From contig NZ_UUON01000051.1 in assembly GCF_900590885.1 (NCBI RefSeq), positions 496,001 to 560,000 of the forward strand: a stretch of DNA of 64,000 nucleotides, given 5' to 3'. Origin of the DNA: Pseudomonas viridiflava. Lineage in GTDB: Bacteria > Pseudomonadota > Gammaproteobacteria > Pseudomonadales > Pseudomonadaceae. Shown here in pieces: positions 52,326 through 61,180 of the stretch (the first letter of the stretch is position 1; the number at the start of each line of letters is the position of its first letter). Below the pieces are notes generated by a model. That model was not told the origin of the DNA, did not search any database, and was given only the letters and a program-made list of their open reading frames with translations. The translations under genes were made by a program, and so were the position numbers.

Positions 52326-53306
52326 TTAGGCTTTTTGCCAGACTTTTGGCTTGAAGAACAGGGTCTCGCCACGCGCCAATCCGGTGAGGCTGTCATGGTC
52401 TTTCACCACTTCAGCCTCGATCAGGTCAGTCTGGCCTTCAACCTTCAACGTCACCCGCGTGGTGGCGCCCAGCGGGCGGATATCGCGCACTTCCGCCGCG
52501 TGGTGATCCTCCAGCTCATGGCGCGACAGCGACACTTCGTGCGGCCGGAACAGCACGTGCTTGTCCTCGCCCAAATGCAGGCGGTTGGAGTCGCCGAGGA
52601 AGTGGTAAACAAAGTCGCTGGCCGGGTTTTCGTAGACTTCACCCGGTGAGCCGATCTGCTCGATCACGCCTTTATTCATCACCACGATACGGTCGGCGAC
52701 TTCCATGGCCTCTTCCTGGTCGTGGGTCACGAATACCGAGGTCAGGTTGATGTCTTCGTGCAGGCGCGCCAGCCAGCGGCGCAGTTCTTTACGGACCTTG
52801 GCGTCGAGGGCGCCGAAGGGCTCGTCGAGCAGCAACACCTTGGGTTCCACGGCCAGGGCGCGGGCCAGGGCGATACGCTGGCGCTGGCCACCGGACAGCT
52901 GCTCCGGGTAGCGATCCGACAACCAATCCAGCTGCACCATGTTCAGCAGCTCGTGCACCTTGGCCGCGATCTGGGTTTCGCTCGGGCGCTGGTTTTTCGG
53001 CTTCATGCGCAGGCCGAAGGCGACGTTGTCGAACACGGTCATATGGCGGAACAGCGCGTAGTGCTGGAACACGAAGCCAACGTTGCGATCGCGCACGTCG
53101 TGGCCGGACACGTCTTCACCGTGGAACACGATGCTGCCGTCATCCGGGGTTTCCAGGCCGGCGATGATGCGCAGCAAGGTGGTCTTGCCGCAGCCGGACG
53201 GGCCCAGCAACGCCACCAGCTCGCCACTCTGGATATCCAGATTGATGCTGTTCAGGGCCTTGAAGGCGTTGAAATTCTTGCTGACATTACGGACTTCGAT
53301 CGACAT
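52326..53306 (-). CDS. cysA: Sulfate/thiosulfate ABC transporter ATP-binding protein
   Basis: CysA is the ATPase of the sulfate importer, 326 aa. Walker A is GPSGCGKTT at residues 35-43, the signature is LSGGQRQRIALARAL and Walker B is VLLLDEPFGALDAK. The C-terminal TOBE-like region (LFRPHEVSLSR) is present and short, as in Pseudomonas CysA. It is last in sbp-cysT-cysW-cysA with 3 bp to cysW. Confidence 0.95.
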   Translation of the reverse strand: MSIEVRNVSKNFNAFKALNSINLDIQSGELVALLGPSGCGKTTLLRIIAGLETPDDGSIVFHGEDVSGHDVRDRNVGFVFQHYALFRHMTVFDNVAFGLRMKPKNQRPSETQIAAKVHELLNMVQLDWLSDRYPEQLSGGQRQRIALARALAVEPKVLLLDEPFGALDAKVRKELRRWLARLHEDINLTSVFVTHDQEEAMEVADRIVVMNKGVIEQIGSPGEVYENPASDFVYHFLGDSNRLHLGEDKHVLFRPHEVSLSRHELEDHHAAEVRDIRPLGATTRVTLKVEGQTDLIEAEVVKDHDSLTGLARGETLFFKPKVWQKA

Positions 53307-53309
53307 GAC

Positions 53310-54182
53310 TTATTCCTCACCGGCGCTTTTGCGCAGGCGGTTGATACGGTTCTCGCTCCACTGCTTGAGCAGCAGGATGAAGAGCGCCAGGATCAGCAAC
53401 AGGCTCGCGACGGCAAACGCGGCAACGTGGTTGTATTCGTTGTAGAGGATCTCGACGTGCAGCGGCAAGGTGTTGGTCACGCCGCGAATGTGGCCGGACA
53501 CCACCGACACTGCGCCGAATTCACCCATGGCCCGCGCAGTACACAGCACCACGCCGTAGATCAGGCCCCACTTGATGTTCGGTACGGTCACATGCCAGAA
53601 CATCTGCCAGCCGTTGGCGCCCAGCAGGCGCGCGGCCTCTTCTTCCTGGGTGCCCTGCTCCTGCATCAGCGGGATCAGTTCACGGGCCACGAAGGGCACG
53701 GTGACGAAGATGGTAGCGAGCACGATACCCGGCAGGGCGAAGACGATCTGGATGTCATGGTCCTGCAACCACGGGCCAAAGAAGCCTTGGGCGCCGAACA
53801 TCAACACGTAGACCAGACCCGCGATCACCGGCGAGACCGAGAACGGCAAGTCGATCAGCGTCACCAGGATGCTTTTGCCACGGAACGAGTACTTGCTCAC
53901 GCACCACGCGGCGCTGACGCCGAACACCACGTTGAGTGGCACCGAAATCGCCACGGCGATCACCGTGAGTTTCAAGGCCGACAGCGCGTCGGGTTCGAGG
54001 ATCGCGGTGAAGAACGCGCCGAGGCCATTCTTCAGGCCCTGGGACACCACGATAAACAGCGGCAGCAGCAGGAACAGGAAGAATACCAGCCAGCCGAGGC
54101 TGATCAGGATACGTCGCGACACTGCGCTGCCACGGCGGGCAGCGTTGGCCGAGGACGCGGCGGAAATAGACGATTGGGACAT
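53310..54182 (-). CDS. cysW: Sulfate ABC transporter permease CysW
   Basis: CysW is one of two inner-membrane subunits of the sulfate importer, 290 aa. The cytoplasmic loop EEEAARLLGANGWQMFWHVTVPNIKWG and membrane segments are typical. The N-terminal 25 residues are hydrophilic and Ser/Ala-rich. It is 13 bp downstream of cysT. Confidence 0.94.
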   Translation of the reverse strand: MSQSSISAASSANAARRGSAVSRRILISLGWLVFFLFLLLPLFIVVSQGLKNGLGAFFTAILEPDALSALKLTVIAVAISVPLNVVFGVSAAWCVSKYSFRGKSILVTLIDLPFSVSPVIAGLVYVLMFGAQGFFGPWLQDHDIQIVFALPGIVLATIFVTVPFVARELIPLMQEQGTQEEEAARLLGANGWQMFWHVTVPNIKWGLIYGVVLCTARAMGEFGAVSVVSGHIRGVTNTLPLHVEILYNEYNHVAAFAVASLLLILALFILLLKQWSENRINRLRKSAGEE

Positions 54183-54195
54183 GTTCCGCGCCTCC

Positions 54196-55014
54196 TTATG
54201 GACGTTCGATGCGCCGCTGCAACAAGTTGATCAGCAGCAGCAAGACAAAGGAAACCACCAGCATCAGCACACCAATGGAGGTGGCACCGCGGTAGTCGTA
54301 CTGGTCGAGCTTGACCATGATCAGCAGCGGCAGGATCTCGGTTTTCATCGGCATGTTGCCGGCGATGAAAATCACCGAGCCGTACTCGCCGACGCCACGG
54401 GCAAAAGCCAACGCGAAGCCGGTCAGCCAAGCCGGCAGCAACGCAGGCACGAGGATGTAGCGGAACACCTGCAACGGCTTGGCGCCCAGGCAGGCGGCGG
54501 CTTCTTCGATTTCCCGGGGGATATCGGCCAGCACCGGCTGCACCGTACGCACCACGAATGGCAGCGTGACAAAGGTCAGCGCCAGGGTGATGCCCAGCGG
54601 CGAGTAGGCGATCTTGAAGCCCAGGTCAGCGGCGAACTGGCCGACCAGACCGGTGGGCGTGTACAGCGCGGTCAGCGCGATACCGGCCACAGCAGTGGGC
54701 AGGGCGAACGGCAGGTCGATCATCGCATCGATGATCTTGCGGCCGGGGAAGGTGTAGCGCACCAGCACCCAGGCCAGCAGCGTGCCGATCACGCCGTTGA
54801 TCAGCGCGGCGTACAACGCGGTGCTGAAGCTCAGTTTCAACGCCGCCAGCACGCGCGGTGCGGAAATAATGGCCCAGAACTGATCCCAAGTGAGTTGAGC
54901 GGCGTGTACAAACATCGCCGCGAGGGGGATGAGTACGATCAGGCTGAGGTACACCACGGTGTAGCCCAGCGTCAGCCCGAAGCCGGGTATGACGGGGGAA
55001 ATACGACGCGACAT
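54196..55014 (-). CDS. cysT: Sulfate ABC transporter permease CysT
   Basis: CysT (CysU) is the partner permease of CysW, 272 aa with six membrane segments. Family loops are EIEEAAACLGAKPLQVFRYILVPALLPAW and the preceding LALTFVTLPFVVRTVQPVL. It follows sbp after a 76-bp gap that contains a hairpin, so its expression may be lower than that of sbp. Confidence 0.94.
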   Translation of the reverse strand: MSRRISPVIPGFGLTLGYTVVYLSLIVLIPLAAMFVHAAQLTWDQFWAIISAPRVLAALKLSFSTALYAALINGVIGTLLAWVLVRYTFPGRKIIDAMIDLPFALPTAVAGIALTALYTPTGLVGQFAADLGFKIAYSPLGITLALTFVTLPFVVRTVQPVLADIPREIEEAAACLGAKPLQVFRYILVPALLPAWLTGFALAFARGVGEYGSVIFIAGNMPMKTEILPLLIMVKLDQYDYRGATSIGVLMLVVSFVLLLLINLLQRRIERP

Positions 55015-55044
55015 AAGAGTCCTTGGTTAGCGGAACTGACACAC

Positions 55045-55066
55045 AAAACCCGCAGGTGAATGCGGG
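55045..55066 (-). terminator. Intra-operon hairpin between sbp and cysT
   Basis: CCCGCA and TGCGGG pair around a 6-nt loop and, read leftward, are followed by TTTTGTGT. It probably acts as a partial terminator so that more binding protein than permease is made. Confidence 0.55.
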
Positions 55067-55090
55067 CTCTGTGGGTGTGTGTTTCTCGGC

Positions 55091-56101
55091 TTACTGCGCC
55101 GTGTAGATCTGGTCGAACACGCCACCGTCGTTAAAGAATTTCGGTTGGGCAGTTTTCCAGCCGCCGAAGTCTTTGTCGATAGTCACCAGATCCAGTTTCG
55201 GGAACTGCTGGGCGTATTTGGCGGCTACTTTCGCATCGCGTGGGCGGTAGAAGTTTTTCGCCGCAATCTCCTGGCCAGCCGGGCTGTACAGGTGTTTCAG
55301 GTATTCGGTGGCGATTTCGGTGTTGCCCTTTTTCTCGGCGTTCTTGTCGACCACGGCAACCGGCGGCTCGGCGAGGATCGACAGGGACGGTACGACGATA
55401 TCGAACTTGTCGGCGCCGCCGTCTTCTTTCAGGGCCAGGAACGCCTCGTTTTCCCAGGCCAGCAACACGTCACCCTGACCGTTGTTGACGAAGGTGATGG
55501 TCGAACCGCGTGCGCCGGTGTCGAGGATCGGCACGTGCTTGAACAGTTCTTTCACGTATTCCTGGGCCTTGGCTTCGCTGCCGCCGGATTTGAGGCCGTA
55601 GGCCCACGCGGCGAGGAAGTTCCAACGTGCACCGCCGGAGGTTTTCGGGTTTGGCGTGATCACCGACACGTCTTTCTTGATCAGGTCGCCCCAGTCCTTG
55701 ATGCCTTTAGGGTTGCCCTTGCGTACCAGGAACACGATGGTCGAGGTGTACGGAGTGCTCGCATCCGGCAGGCGGGTCTGCCAGTTTTCCGGCAGGGTCT
55801 TGCCCAGCTTGGCGATTTCGTCGATGTCGCCGGCCAGGGCCAGGGTTACAACGTCGGCGCGCAGGCCGTCGATCACAGCCCGGCCTTGTTTGCCCGAACC
55901 GCCGTGGGATTGCTGGATCTTGACGTTGTCGCCCGGGTGGGACTGCTTCCAGAAATTGGTGAACTCAGCGTTGTAGTCCTGGTACAGCTCACGGGTAGGG
56001 TCGTACGAGACGTTGAGCAACTCGTAGTCCTTGGCAACGGCGGAACCTGCAAACACGGCACTGGCCAGGGCGGCCAGGGCATAACGGCGAATCGACGACA
56101 T
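55091..56101 (-). CDS. sbp: Periplasmic sulfate-binding protein
   Basis: Sbp delivers sulfate (and usually thiosulfate) to CysTWA. The 336-aa protein has a signal peptide (MSSIRRYALAALASAVFAGSAVA) and the family segments LLNVSYDPTRELYQDYNAEF, QSHGGSGKQGRAVIDGL and NPKTSGGARWNFLAAWAYG that wrap the anion. It lies 76 bp after oscA and begins the transporter unit. Confidence 0.95.
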   Translation of the reverse strand: MSSIRRYALAALASAVFAGSAVAKDYELLNVSYDPTRELYQDYNAEFTNFWKQSHPGDNVKIQQSHGGSGKQGRAVIDGLRADVVTLALAGDIDEIAKLGKTLPENWQTRLPDASTPYTSTIVFLVRKGNPKGIKDWGDLIKKDVSVITPNPKTSGGARWNFLAAWAYGLKSGGSEAKAQEYVKELFKHVPILDTGARGSTITFVNNGQGDVLLAWENEAFLALKEDGGADKFDIVVPSLSILAEPPVAVVDKNAEKKGNTEIATEYLKHLYSPAGQEIAAKNFYRPRDAKVAAKYAQQFPKLDLVTIDKDFGGWKTAQPKFFNDGGVFDQIYTAQ

Positions 56102-56177
56102 AGAAGGCTCCTGAGAATTCTGGGGTGTTGGCTTTTTCTTATAGTTGCGGGTCTAGCATGCGAATCGCCGTTGGTGC

Positions 56178-56360
56178 TTACGCCGGTTTGTTGCCCGGGT
56201 TCTGCAAACGGAATTTTTCTTTGCGTTCGATCTGTACCACTTGCGCGTTATGCACAGTGATTTCCACCGCGCCAAACCGCAGATCGCGCAGGGCGCTCTG
56301 GATCTCACGCAAAATGGCTGCTTCGTCCTGGCCGTCGACGCTACGTAGAGATGCGCTCAT
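56178..56360 (-). CDS. oscA: Sulfur-starvation protein OscA (DUF2292)
   Basis: OscA is a 60-aa cytoplasmic protein of the DUF2292/YezD-like family, with the core EIQSALRDLRFGAVEITVHNAQVVQIER. In P. corrugata the gene upstream of sbp is induced by sulfur starvation and needed for organosulfur use and chromate tolerance. The ATG at 56360 starts the conserved N-terminus. It probably shares the promoter region that contains the inverted repeat at 56441-56465. Confidence 0.88.
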   Translation of the reverse strand: MSASLRSVDGQDEAAILREIQSALRDLRFGAVEITVHNAQVVQIERKEKFRLQNPGNKPA

Positions 56361-56440
56361 GGTCTCGCTCCTGAAATGAATAGTGCCTCGCAGTGGCGGC
56401 ACTGCTTGCGGCGTGAGGGCGATAGTAGATAAGCGCGGAT

Positions 56441-56465
56441 ATTCTTAAAAATACTATTTAAGAAT
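56441..56465. promoter_or_regulatory. Inverted repeat upstream of oscA, candidate CysB-type operator
   Basis: ATTCTTAAA (56441-56449) and TTTAAGAAT (56457-56465) are perfect 9-bp arms around 7 bp, 80-105 bp before oscA. The 7-bp spacing equals that of the repeats upstream of tauA and tcyJ. A second repeat, CCAGAAA-N4-TTTCTGG, lies at 56476-56493. Confidence 0.5.
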
Positions 56466-56558
56466 GTTTATATAACCAGAAAGAATTTTCTGGTGGGACG
56501 TGGGGTTGCGCGCGGGTTTCGTGCTCGGGCGACGAAATAAAGCCTTGTGAATTTCAAA

Positions 56559-56589
56559 TGTGGGAGGGGGCAAGCCCCCTCCCACATTT
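56559..56589. repeat. Short REP palindrome
   Basis: This self-complementary REP lies 10 bp after the stop of the PAS-GGDEF-EAL gene and probably ends its transcript. Confidence 0.8.
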
Positions 56590-56598
56590 GCCTTCATT

Positions 56599-58512
56599 TC
56601 AGGTCTGGATTGCGGGCGCCCGTGACCAATCCAATTCATTTGCCGGCATCGGCCGCCCAAACCAATACCCCTGCCCCAGATCGCATGCCTGATCCAGCAA
56701 GAACCGCGCCTGCTCCACCTGCTCGATCCCCTCGGCATGCACCTGCATGCCCATGCTTTTGGCCAACGCAATCACCACCCGCACAATCGCCGCGTCGTCT
56801 TCGTCCCACGGCAGGCCGGCGACAAAGCCCTGGTCGATCTTGAGTTTCTGCACCGGCAGGCGCTTGAGCCGCAGCAACGAGGAATAGCCGGTGCCGAAAT
56901 CGTCGATGGCCAGGCGCAAGCCCAGTTCCCGCAGGCGGTGCAGTTGCTCCAGGGCCACTTCCGGGTCGTCCATCACCGCGCTTTCGGTGACTTCCAACTC
57001 CAGGAAGGCTGGGTCCAGGCCGGTGTCGTGCAGCACCTGGGCGACTTGCTCGTAGAGTTCGCGCCGGGCAAACAGGCGGCTGGATACGTTGATCGCAATA
57101 AAACCCAACGGCGCGCCATCGGCCAGCCACTGGCACATCTGCCGGCAGGCGTGGTCCATCACCCAGCCATCGATATCGGCGATCAAGCCGGTGCGCTCGG
57201 CGATGGGGATAAATTCACCCGGCGGCACCAGCCCACGCTCCGGGTGCTGCCAGCGCACCAGCGCTTCGACGCCGACCAGGCGGCTGGTGTGCAGGTCGTG
57301 CACAGGTTGGTAGAAGACGCGCAATTCCTGCTGGTCGAGGGCGCGGCGCAGCTCGCTGGCGATTTCCACGCGGTTCTGCGCGTGGGCGGTGAGTTCTTCG
57401 GTGTACAGGGCGTAGCCCTCGCGGCCCGCGCTCTTGGCCTTGAACAGCGCGGAATCGGCGTTGCGCAGCAGTTGCTCGGCGCTCAAGGCGTCATTGGGGA
57501 ACAGGCTGATGCCGATACTGGCGCTGATAAACAGTTGGTGACCGTCAAAAATGAACGGCTGCTTCATCGCCTCCAGCATGCGCTGCGCCAAGGCGGCCGC
57601 CTGCCCCACCTGTGGACAACTTTCCGCCAGCACCGCGAACTCATCCCCACCCAGCCGCGCCAGGGTCACGCCGGGGCCGAGCAGCCCCTTGAGCCGCTCG
57701 CCCACCAGCTTGAGCAACTGGTCGCCGACGTTATGGCCGAGGCTGTCGTTGATGATCTTGAAATGGTCCAGGTCCAGCAACAACAGGGCGCAGCCGCGCT
57801 TGTGGTGTTGCGCAGAGGCCAGCGCCTGCTCGGCGCGATCGGTGAACAGCAAGCGGTTGGGCAGGTCGGTCAGGGGATCGTGATGGGCCAGGTGGGCCAG
57901 TTCGTGCTCGGAATTCTTGATCGCGGTGATATCGGAAAACACCGCGACGTAGTGGCTGACGTGGCCGAGGTCATCGTGGATCACGCGGATGGTTTGCCAC
58001 TGCGGGTAAATTTCACCGCTTTTGCGCCGGTTCCAGATTTCCCCGCTCCATTCGCCGGTGCGCTCCAGGCTCTGGAACATCTGTTGGTAAAAATTCGACG
58101 AATGGCGCCCGGACTTGAACAAGCTGGGCTGCTGGCCCATGACATCCTCGCGCTGATAACCGGTGATCGCCATAAAGGCCCGGTTCACGTGCACGATCAG
58201 CCCCTGGGCATCGGTGACCAGCACGCCTTCGCGGGTGCTGTCGAACACCGCAGCCGCCTGGCGCAGGCGTTCGCGGTTCTCCTTGAGCGGTTGCTGCAGC
58301 TGGTGGGCGCGGGCAAAACGCGCGGCCATCAGGTAAATCACCAGCGCGCTGAAGGCCACCCACACATACCCGCGCACCTGCAGCCAGTGCCCCAACTCCC
58401 GTGGGTCATCGAGAAAGTTGATCAATAAATGGTTGCTGAGCCTGAGCCACACAATCGAAACCAGCAGGTATACCAGCCCCGCACGCAGGGCACCTCGGTA
58501 TGAAAACGCCAT
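56599..58512 (-). CDS. Membrane PAS-GGDEF-EAL protein (c-di-GMP turnover; PipA-like)
   Basis: This 637-aa inner-membrane signalling protein has two membrane segments (residues about 10-32 and 45-64), a PAS domain (about 85-200), a GGDEF domain and a C-terminal EAL domain. The cyclase motif is an intact GGDEF at 288-292 and the phosphodiesterase motif EALVRW near residue 420 is intact, so either activity is possible. By position next to oscA and desA it resembles P. aeruginosa PA0285 (PipA), a phosphodiesterase; this rests on memory. The ATG at 58512 is chosen; an in-frame GTG at 58542 would add ten residues. Confidence 0.87.
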   Translation of the reverse strand: MAFSYRGALRAGLVYLLVSIVWLRLSNHLLINFLDDPRELGHWLQVRGYVWVAFSALVIYLMAARFARAHQLQQPLKENRERLRQAAAVFDSTREGVLVTDAQGLIVHVNRAFMAITGYQREDVMGQQPSLFKSGRHSSNFYQQMFQSLERTGEWSGEIWNRRKSGEIYPQWQTIRVIHDDLGHVSHYVAVFSDITAIKNSEHELAHLAHHDPLTDLPNRLLFTDRAEQALASAQHHKRGCALLLLDLDHFKIINDSLGHNVGDQLLKLVGERLKGLLGPGVTLARLGGDEFAVLAESCPQVGQAAALAQRMLEAMKQPFIFDGHQLFISASIGISLFPNDALSAEQLLRNADSALFKAKSAGREGYALYTEELTAHAQNRVEIASELRRALDQQELRVFYQPVHDLHTSRLVGVEALVRWQHPERGLVPPGEFIPIAERTGLIADIDGWVMDHACRQMCQWLADGAPLGFIAINVSSRLFARRELYEQVAQVLHDTGLDPAFLELEVTESAVMDDPEVALEQLHRLRELGLRLAIDDFGTGYSSLLRLKRLPVQKLKIDQGFVAGLPWDEDDAAIVRVVIALAKSMGMQVHAEGIEQVEQARFLLDQACDLGQGYWFGRPMPANELDWSRAPAIQT

Positions 58513-58679
58513 ATGCTCAGTAATCCTTAACCAAAAAAACACGATCGCCCTACAAAGGCTGAGGATTATAGAATAAGAAACATCCCGTCACTCCTATCTG
58601 AAAGGGCGGCTGGTTTTCTGTGTAGGCTTAGTGATAATGCGTGAGCTGTTCTTTTCTTTATCTGAGGGCCATACAGCCT

Positions 58680-59864
58680 ATGTGGTACAACGGTTTTCTT
58701 GACCTGTCAGCCTGGCAACTGGTGGCGGTCACTCTGTTGATGACCCACGTGACCATCGTTGGGGTCACGGTTTATCTGCATCGATATTCAGCCCATCGCT
58801 CCCTGGAGCTGAATGCCGGCCTGAAACACTTCTTCCGCTTCTGGCTGTGGTTGACCACGGCGCAGAACACCCGCGAGTGGACCGCCATCCACCGCAAGCA
58901 CCATGCAAAATGCGAAACCGTCGATGACCCGCACAGCCCGGTGATCAAGGGCCTGTCCACGGTGTTGCGCAAAGGCGCCGAGCTGTACCGCGCCGAAGCA
59001 GAGAACCCCGAGACCCTGCGCATCTACGGCAAGAACTGCCCGGACGACTGGATCGAACGCAAGCTCTACACCCCCTACCCGCTGCTGGGCGTGGCGATCA
59101 TGGGCGTGATCGACCTGCTGCTGTTCGGCACCATCGGCATCACCATCTGGTCGATCCAGATGATGTGGATCCCGTTCTGGGCCGCCGGCGTGATCAATGG
59201 CCTGGGGCATGCCGTGGGCTATCGCAACTTCGAATGCCGCGACGCCGCCACCAACCTCGTGCCGTGGGGCATCATCGTCGGCGGCGAAGAGCTGCACAAC
59301 AACCACCACACCTACCCCAACTCGGCCAAGCTGTCGGTGAAAAAGTGGGAGTTCGACCTGGGTTGGGCGTGGATCAAGGTGTTCAGCTTCCTGCGCCTGG
59401 CCAAGGTGCAGCGCGTCGCGCCGATTGCCCACTGCGTCGAGGGCAAGGGCCACCTGGACATGGACACCGCCATGGCGATCCTCAACAACCGCTTCCAGAT
59501 CATGGCCCAGTATCGCAAGCTGGTGATCGGCCCGCTGGTCAAGCAGGAGCTGGAAAAGGTCGATCACTCGGTGCGTCACCAGTTCCACCGCGCCAAGCGC
59601 CTGCTGTCGCGGGAAACCAGCCTGCTGGATGACCGCCATCACCTGCGCATCCAAAGCATGCTGGAACACAGCCAGGCCCTGAAAGTGATCTACGAGAAGC
59701 GCCTGGCGCTGCAGCAGATCTGGCTCAAGACCAGCACCAATGGCCACGATATGCTGGCGGCCATCAAGGAATGGGTGCACGAGGCGGAGGCCAGCGGCAT
59801 CCAGTCCTTGCGGGATTTTGCCCACCAATTGAAGACCTATTCCCTGCGTCCTGCAGCGGTCTGA
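58680..59864 (+). CDS. desA: Acyl-lipid delta-9 desaturase DesA
   Basis: DesA is an inner-membrane di-iron desaturase that introduces double bonds into phospholipid acyl chains, adjusting membrane fluidity. The 394-aa sequence contains the three His boxes HRYSAH near residue 40, HRKHH near residue 70 and HNNHH near residue 207, between hydrophobic segments. The ATG at 58680 begins MWYNGFLDLSAWQ, the family N-terminus. From memory, the neighbourhood (PAS-GGDEF-EAL, desA, diguanylate cyclase) matches P. aeruginosa PA0285-PA0290. Confidence 0.9.
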   Translation: MWYNGFLDLSAWQLVAVTLLMTHVTIVGVTVYLHRYSAHRSLELNAGLKHFFRFWLWLTTAQNTREWTAIHRKHHAKCETVDDPHSPVIKGLSTVLRKGAELYRAEAENPETLRIYGKNCPDDWIERKLYTPYPLLGVAIMGVIDLLLFGTIGITIWSIQMMWIPFWAAGVINGLGHAVGYRNFECRDAATNLVPWGIIVGGEELHNNHHTYPNSAKLSVKKWEFDLGWAWIKVFSFLRLAKVQRVAPIAHCVEGKGHLDMDTAMAILNNRFQIMAQYRKLVIGPLVKQELEKVDHSVRHQFHRAKRLLSRETSLLDDRHHLRIQSMLEHSQALKVIYEKRLALQQIWLKTSTNGHDMLAAIKEWVHEAEASGIQSLRDFAHQLKTYSLRPAAV

Positions 59865-59870
59865 CCCTGC

Positions 59871-59893
59871 CGTGGGAGGGCTCGCCCTCCCAC
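59871..59893 (+). terminator. Hairpin after desA
   Basis: GTGGGAGGG and CCCTCCCAC pair around CTCG, a shortened REP-like palindrome that probably ends the desA transcript. No T run follows. Confidence 0.55.
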
Positions 59894-60052
59894 CCAGCGG
59901 CTTTTTGACGTCATTTACCGGGCACCGCCAATCGGTACCGTTGACGGAACTTCACTGCAATTCGCCTCTCTCAATGAACACTTCGCCATCATGGTGGCCC
60001 CTTGTAGTGACCGCTGCTCCATCCTGCGGCCCGCCCAGAGAGAGTTGTGCCG

Positions 60053-61054
60053 ATGGTTCACGAAAATCCCTACTCGCCCGATCCCCCTGTCGCTGAAAAC
60101 CAGCGTCCGGCTGCGGCTGCAACCCTGCTGGCGCTGGTGCATGCACAAGGTGAAGTCGAGCGGTTGAGCGAGCGTGAGCAACTGCTGAGTTCGTTGCTGG
60201 TCAGCGTGAATGCGGTGCTCTGGGCCATCGATTGGGAGACGCGCCGCGTGCTGTATGTGAGCCCGGCCTACGAGCGGATATTCGGCCGTTCCGCCGGCCT
60301 GCTGCTGGCCGACCATCGGGAATGGCGCAACAGCATTCACCCCGAAGACCTCGACTACGCCGAACACAGCCTGGCCCGCGTGCTGGAGCAAGGCTCGGTG
60401 GAAGACCGCGAGTACCGCATCATCACCGCCGACGGGCAGATCCGCTGGCTGAGCGACAAGTGCTACATCAACCAGCAGGTCGAACCCGGCGAGCCGTTGA
60501 TCGTCGTCGGTATGGCCGAGGACATCACCGAAAAAAAGCAGTTGGAGCTGGAGCTGCATCGCCTCGCGACCACCGACGTGCTGACCCAGAGCAGCAACCG
60601 CCGGCACTTCTTCGAATGCGCCAACCAGGCGTTCGACACCGCGTGTGCCCAAGGCGCGCCGCTGGCCTTCCTGCTGCTGGACATCGATGACTTCAAGGAC
60701 GTCAACGACACCTACGGCCACCTGGAGGGCGACCAGGTGCTGCGGCGCATCGCCGAGAGCGGTCGGGGCGTATTGCGCCGTGGCGACCTGTTCGGGCGCA
60801 TTGGCGGCGAAGAGTTTGCTGCGGTACTGCCGGGCTGTGCGCCCGAGATGGCGCTGCAAGTGGCCGAGCGCCTGGGCAAGGAGATTCAGGAGCTGAACTT
60901 CAGCTTTGAAGGCCAGGCATTCAGCGTGACCATCAGCCAGGGCCTGGCCAGCCTCACCGAAGCCGACTCGACCCTGGACAGCCTGTTTGCGCGGGCCGAT
61001 GCCGCGATGTACGAGGCCAAGCGGCTGGGCAAGAACCGAGTGGTTGCGGGCTAA
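60053..61054 (+). CDS. PAS-domain diguanylate cyclase
   Basis: This 333-aa cytoplasmic protein has a short coiled N-terminus, a PAS domain (residues about 50-160, IDWETRRVLYVSPAYERIFG) and a GGDEF domain. The active site reads GGEEF at 251-255, a functional variant, and the RxxD inhibitory site is present at 242-245. The turn motif LTQSSNRRHF departs from the usual LTGLPNRR. AGAGAG about 10 nt before the ATG at 60053 supports the start; a GTG two codons upstream is an alternative. It probably makes c-di-GMP in response to an internal signal. Confidence 0.88.
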   Translation: MVHENPYSPDPPVAENQRPAAAATLLALVHAQGEVERLSEREQLLSSLLVSVNAVLWAIDWETRRVLYVSPAYERIFGRSAGLLLADHREWRNSIHPEDLDYAEHSLARVLEQGSVEDREYRIITADGQIRWLSDKCYINQQVEPGEPLIVVGMAEDITEKKQLELELHRLATTDVLTQSSNRRHFFECANQAFDTACAQGAPLAFLLLDIDDFKDVNDTYGHLEGDQVLRRIAESGRGVLRRGDLFGRIGGEEFAAVLPGCAPEMALQVAERLGKEIQELNFSFEGQAFSVTISQGLASLTEADSTLDSLFARADAAMYEAKRLGKNRVVAG

Positions 61055-61073
61055 AGGCTATACACCGGGCAAA

Positions 61074-61164
61074 TGTGGGAGGGGGCTTGCCCCCGATGGC
61101 GGTGTATCAGTCACTCATTGGCTGACTGACACTCCCTCATCGGGGGCAAGCCCCCTCCCACATT
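61074..61164. repeat. REP doublet (REPIN-like)
   Basis: Two inverted REP cores flank TGTATCAGTCA...TGACTGACAC between the convergent diguanylate cyclase and receiver-HDOD genes. Confidence 0.9.
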
Positions 61165-61180
61165 TTGATCTCATTCACCT

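Noticed and set aside
6559..61164. Repeated GTGGGAGGGGGC motifs as a possible CRISPR array
   Set aside because: Copies are dispersed singly or in inverted pairs, not in a regular array with spacers; they are REP elements.
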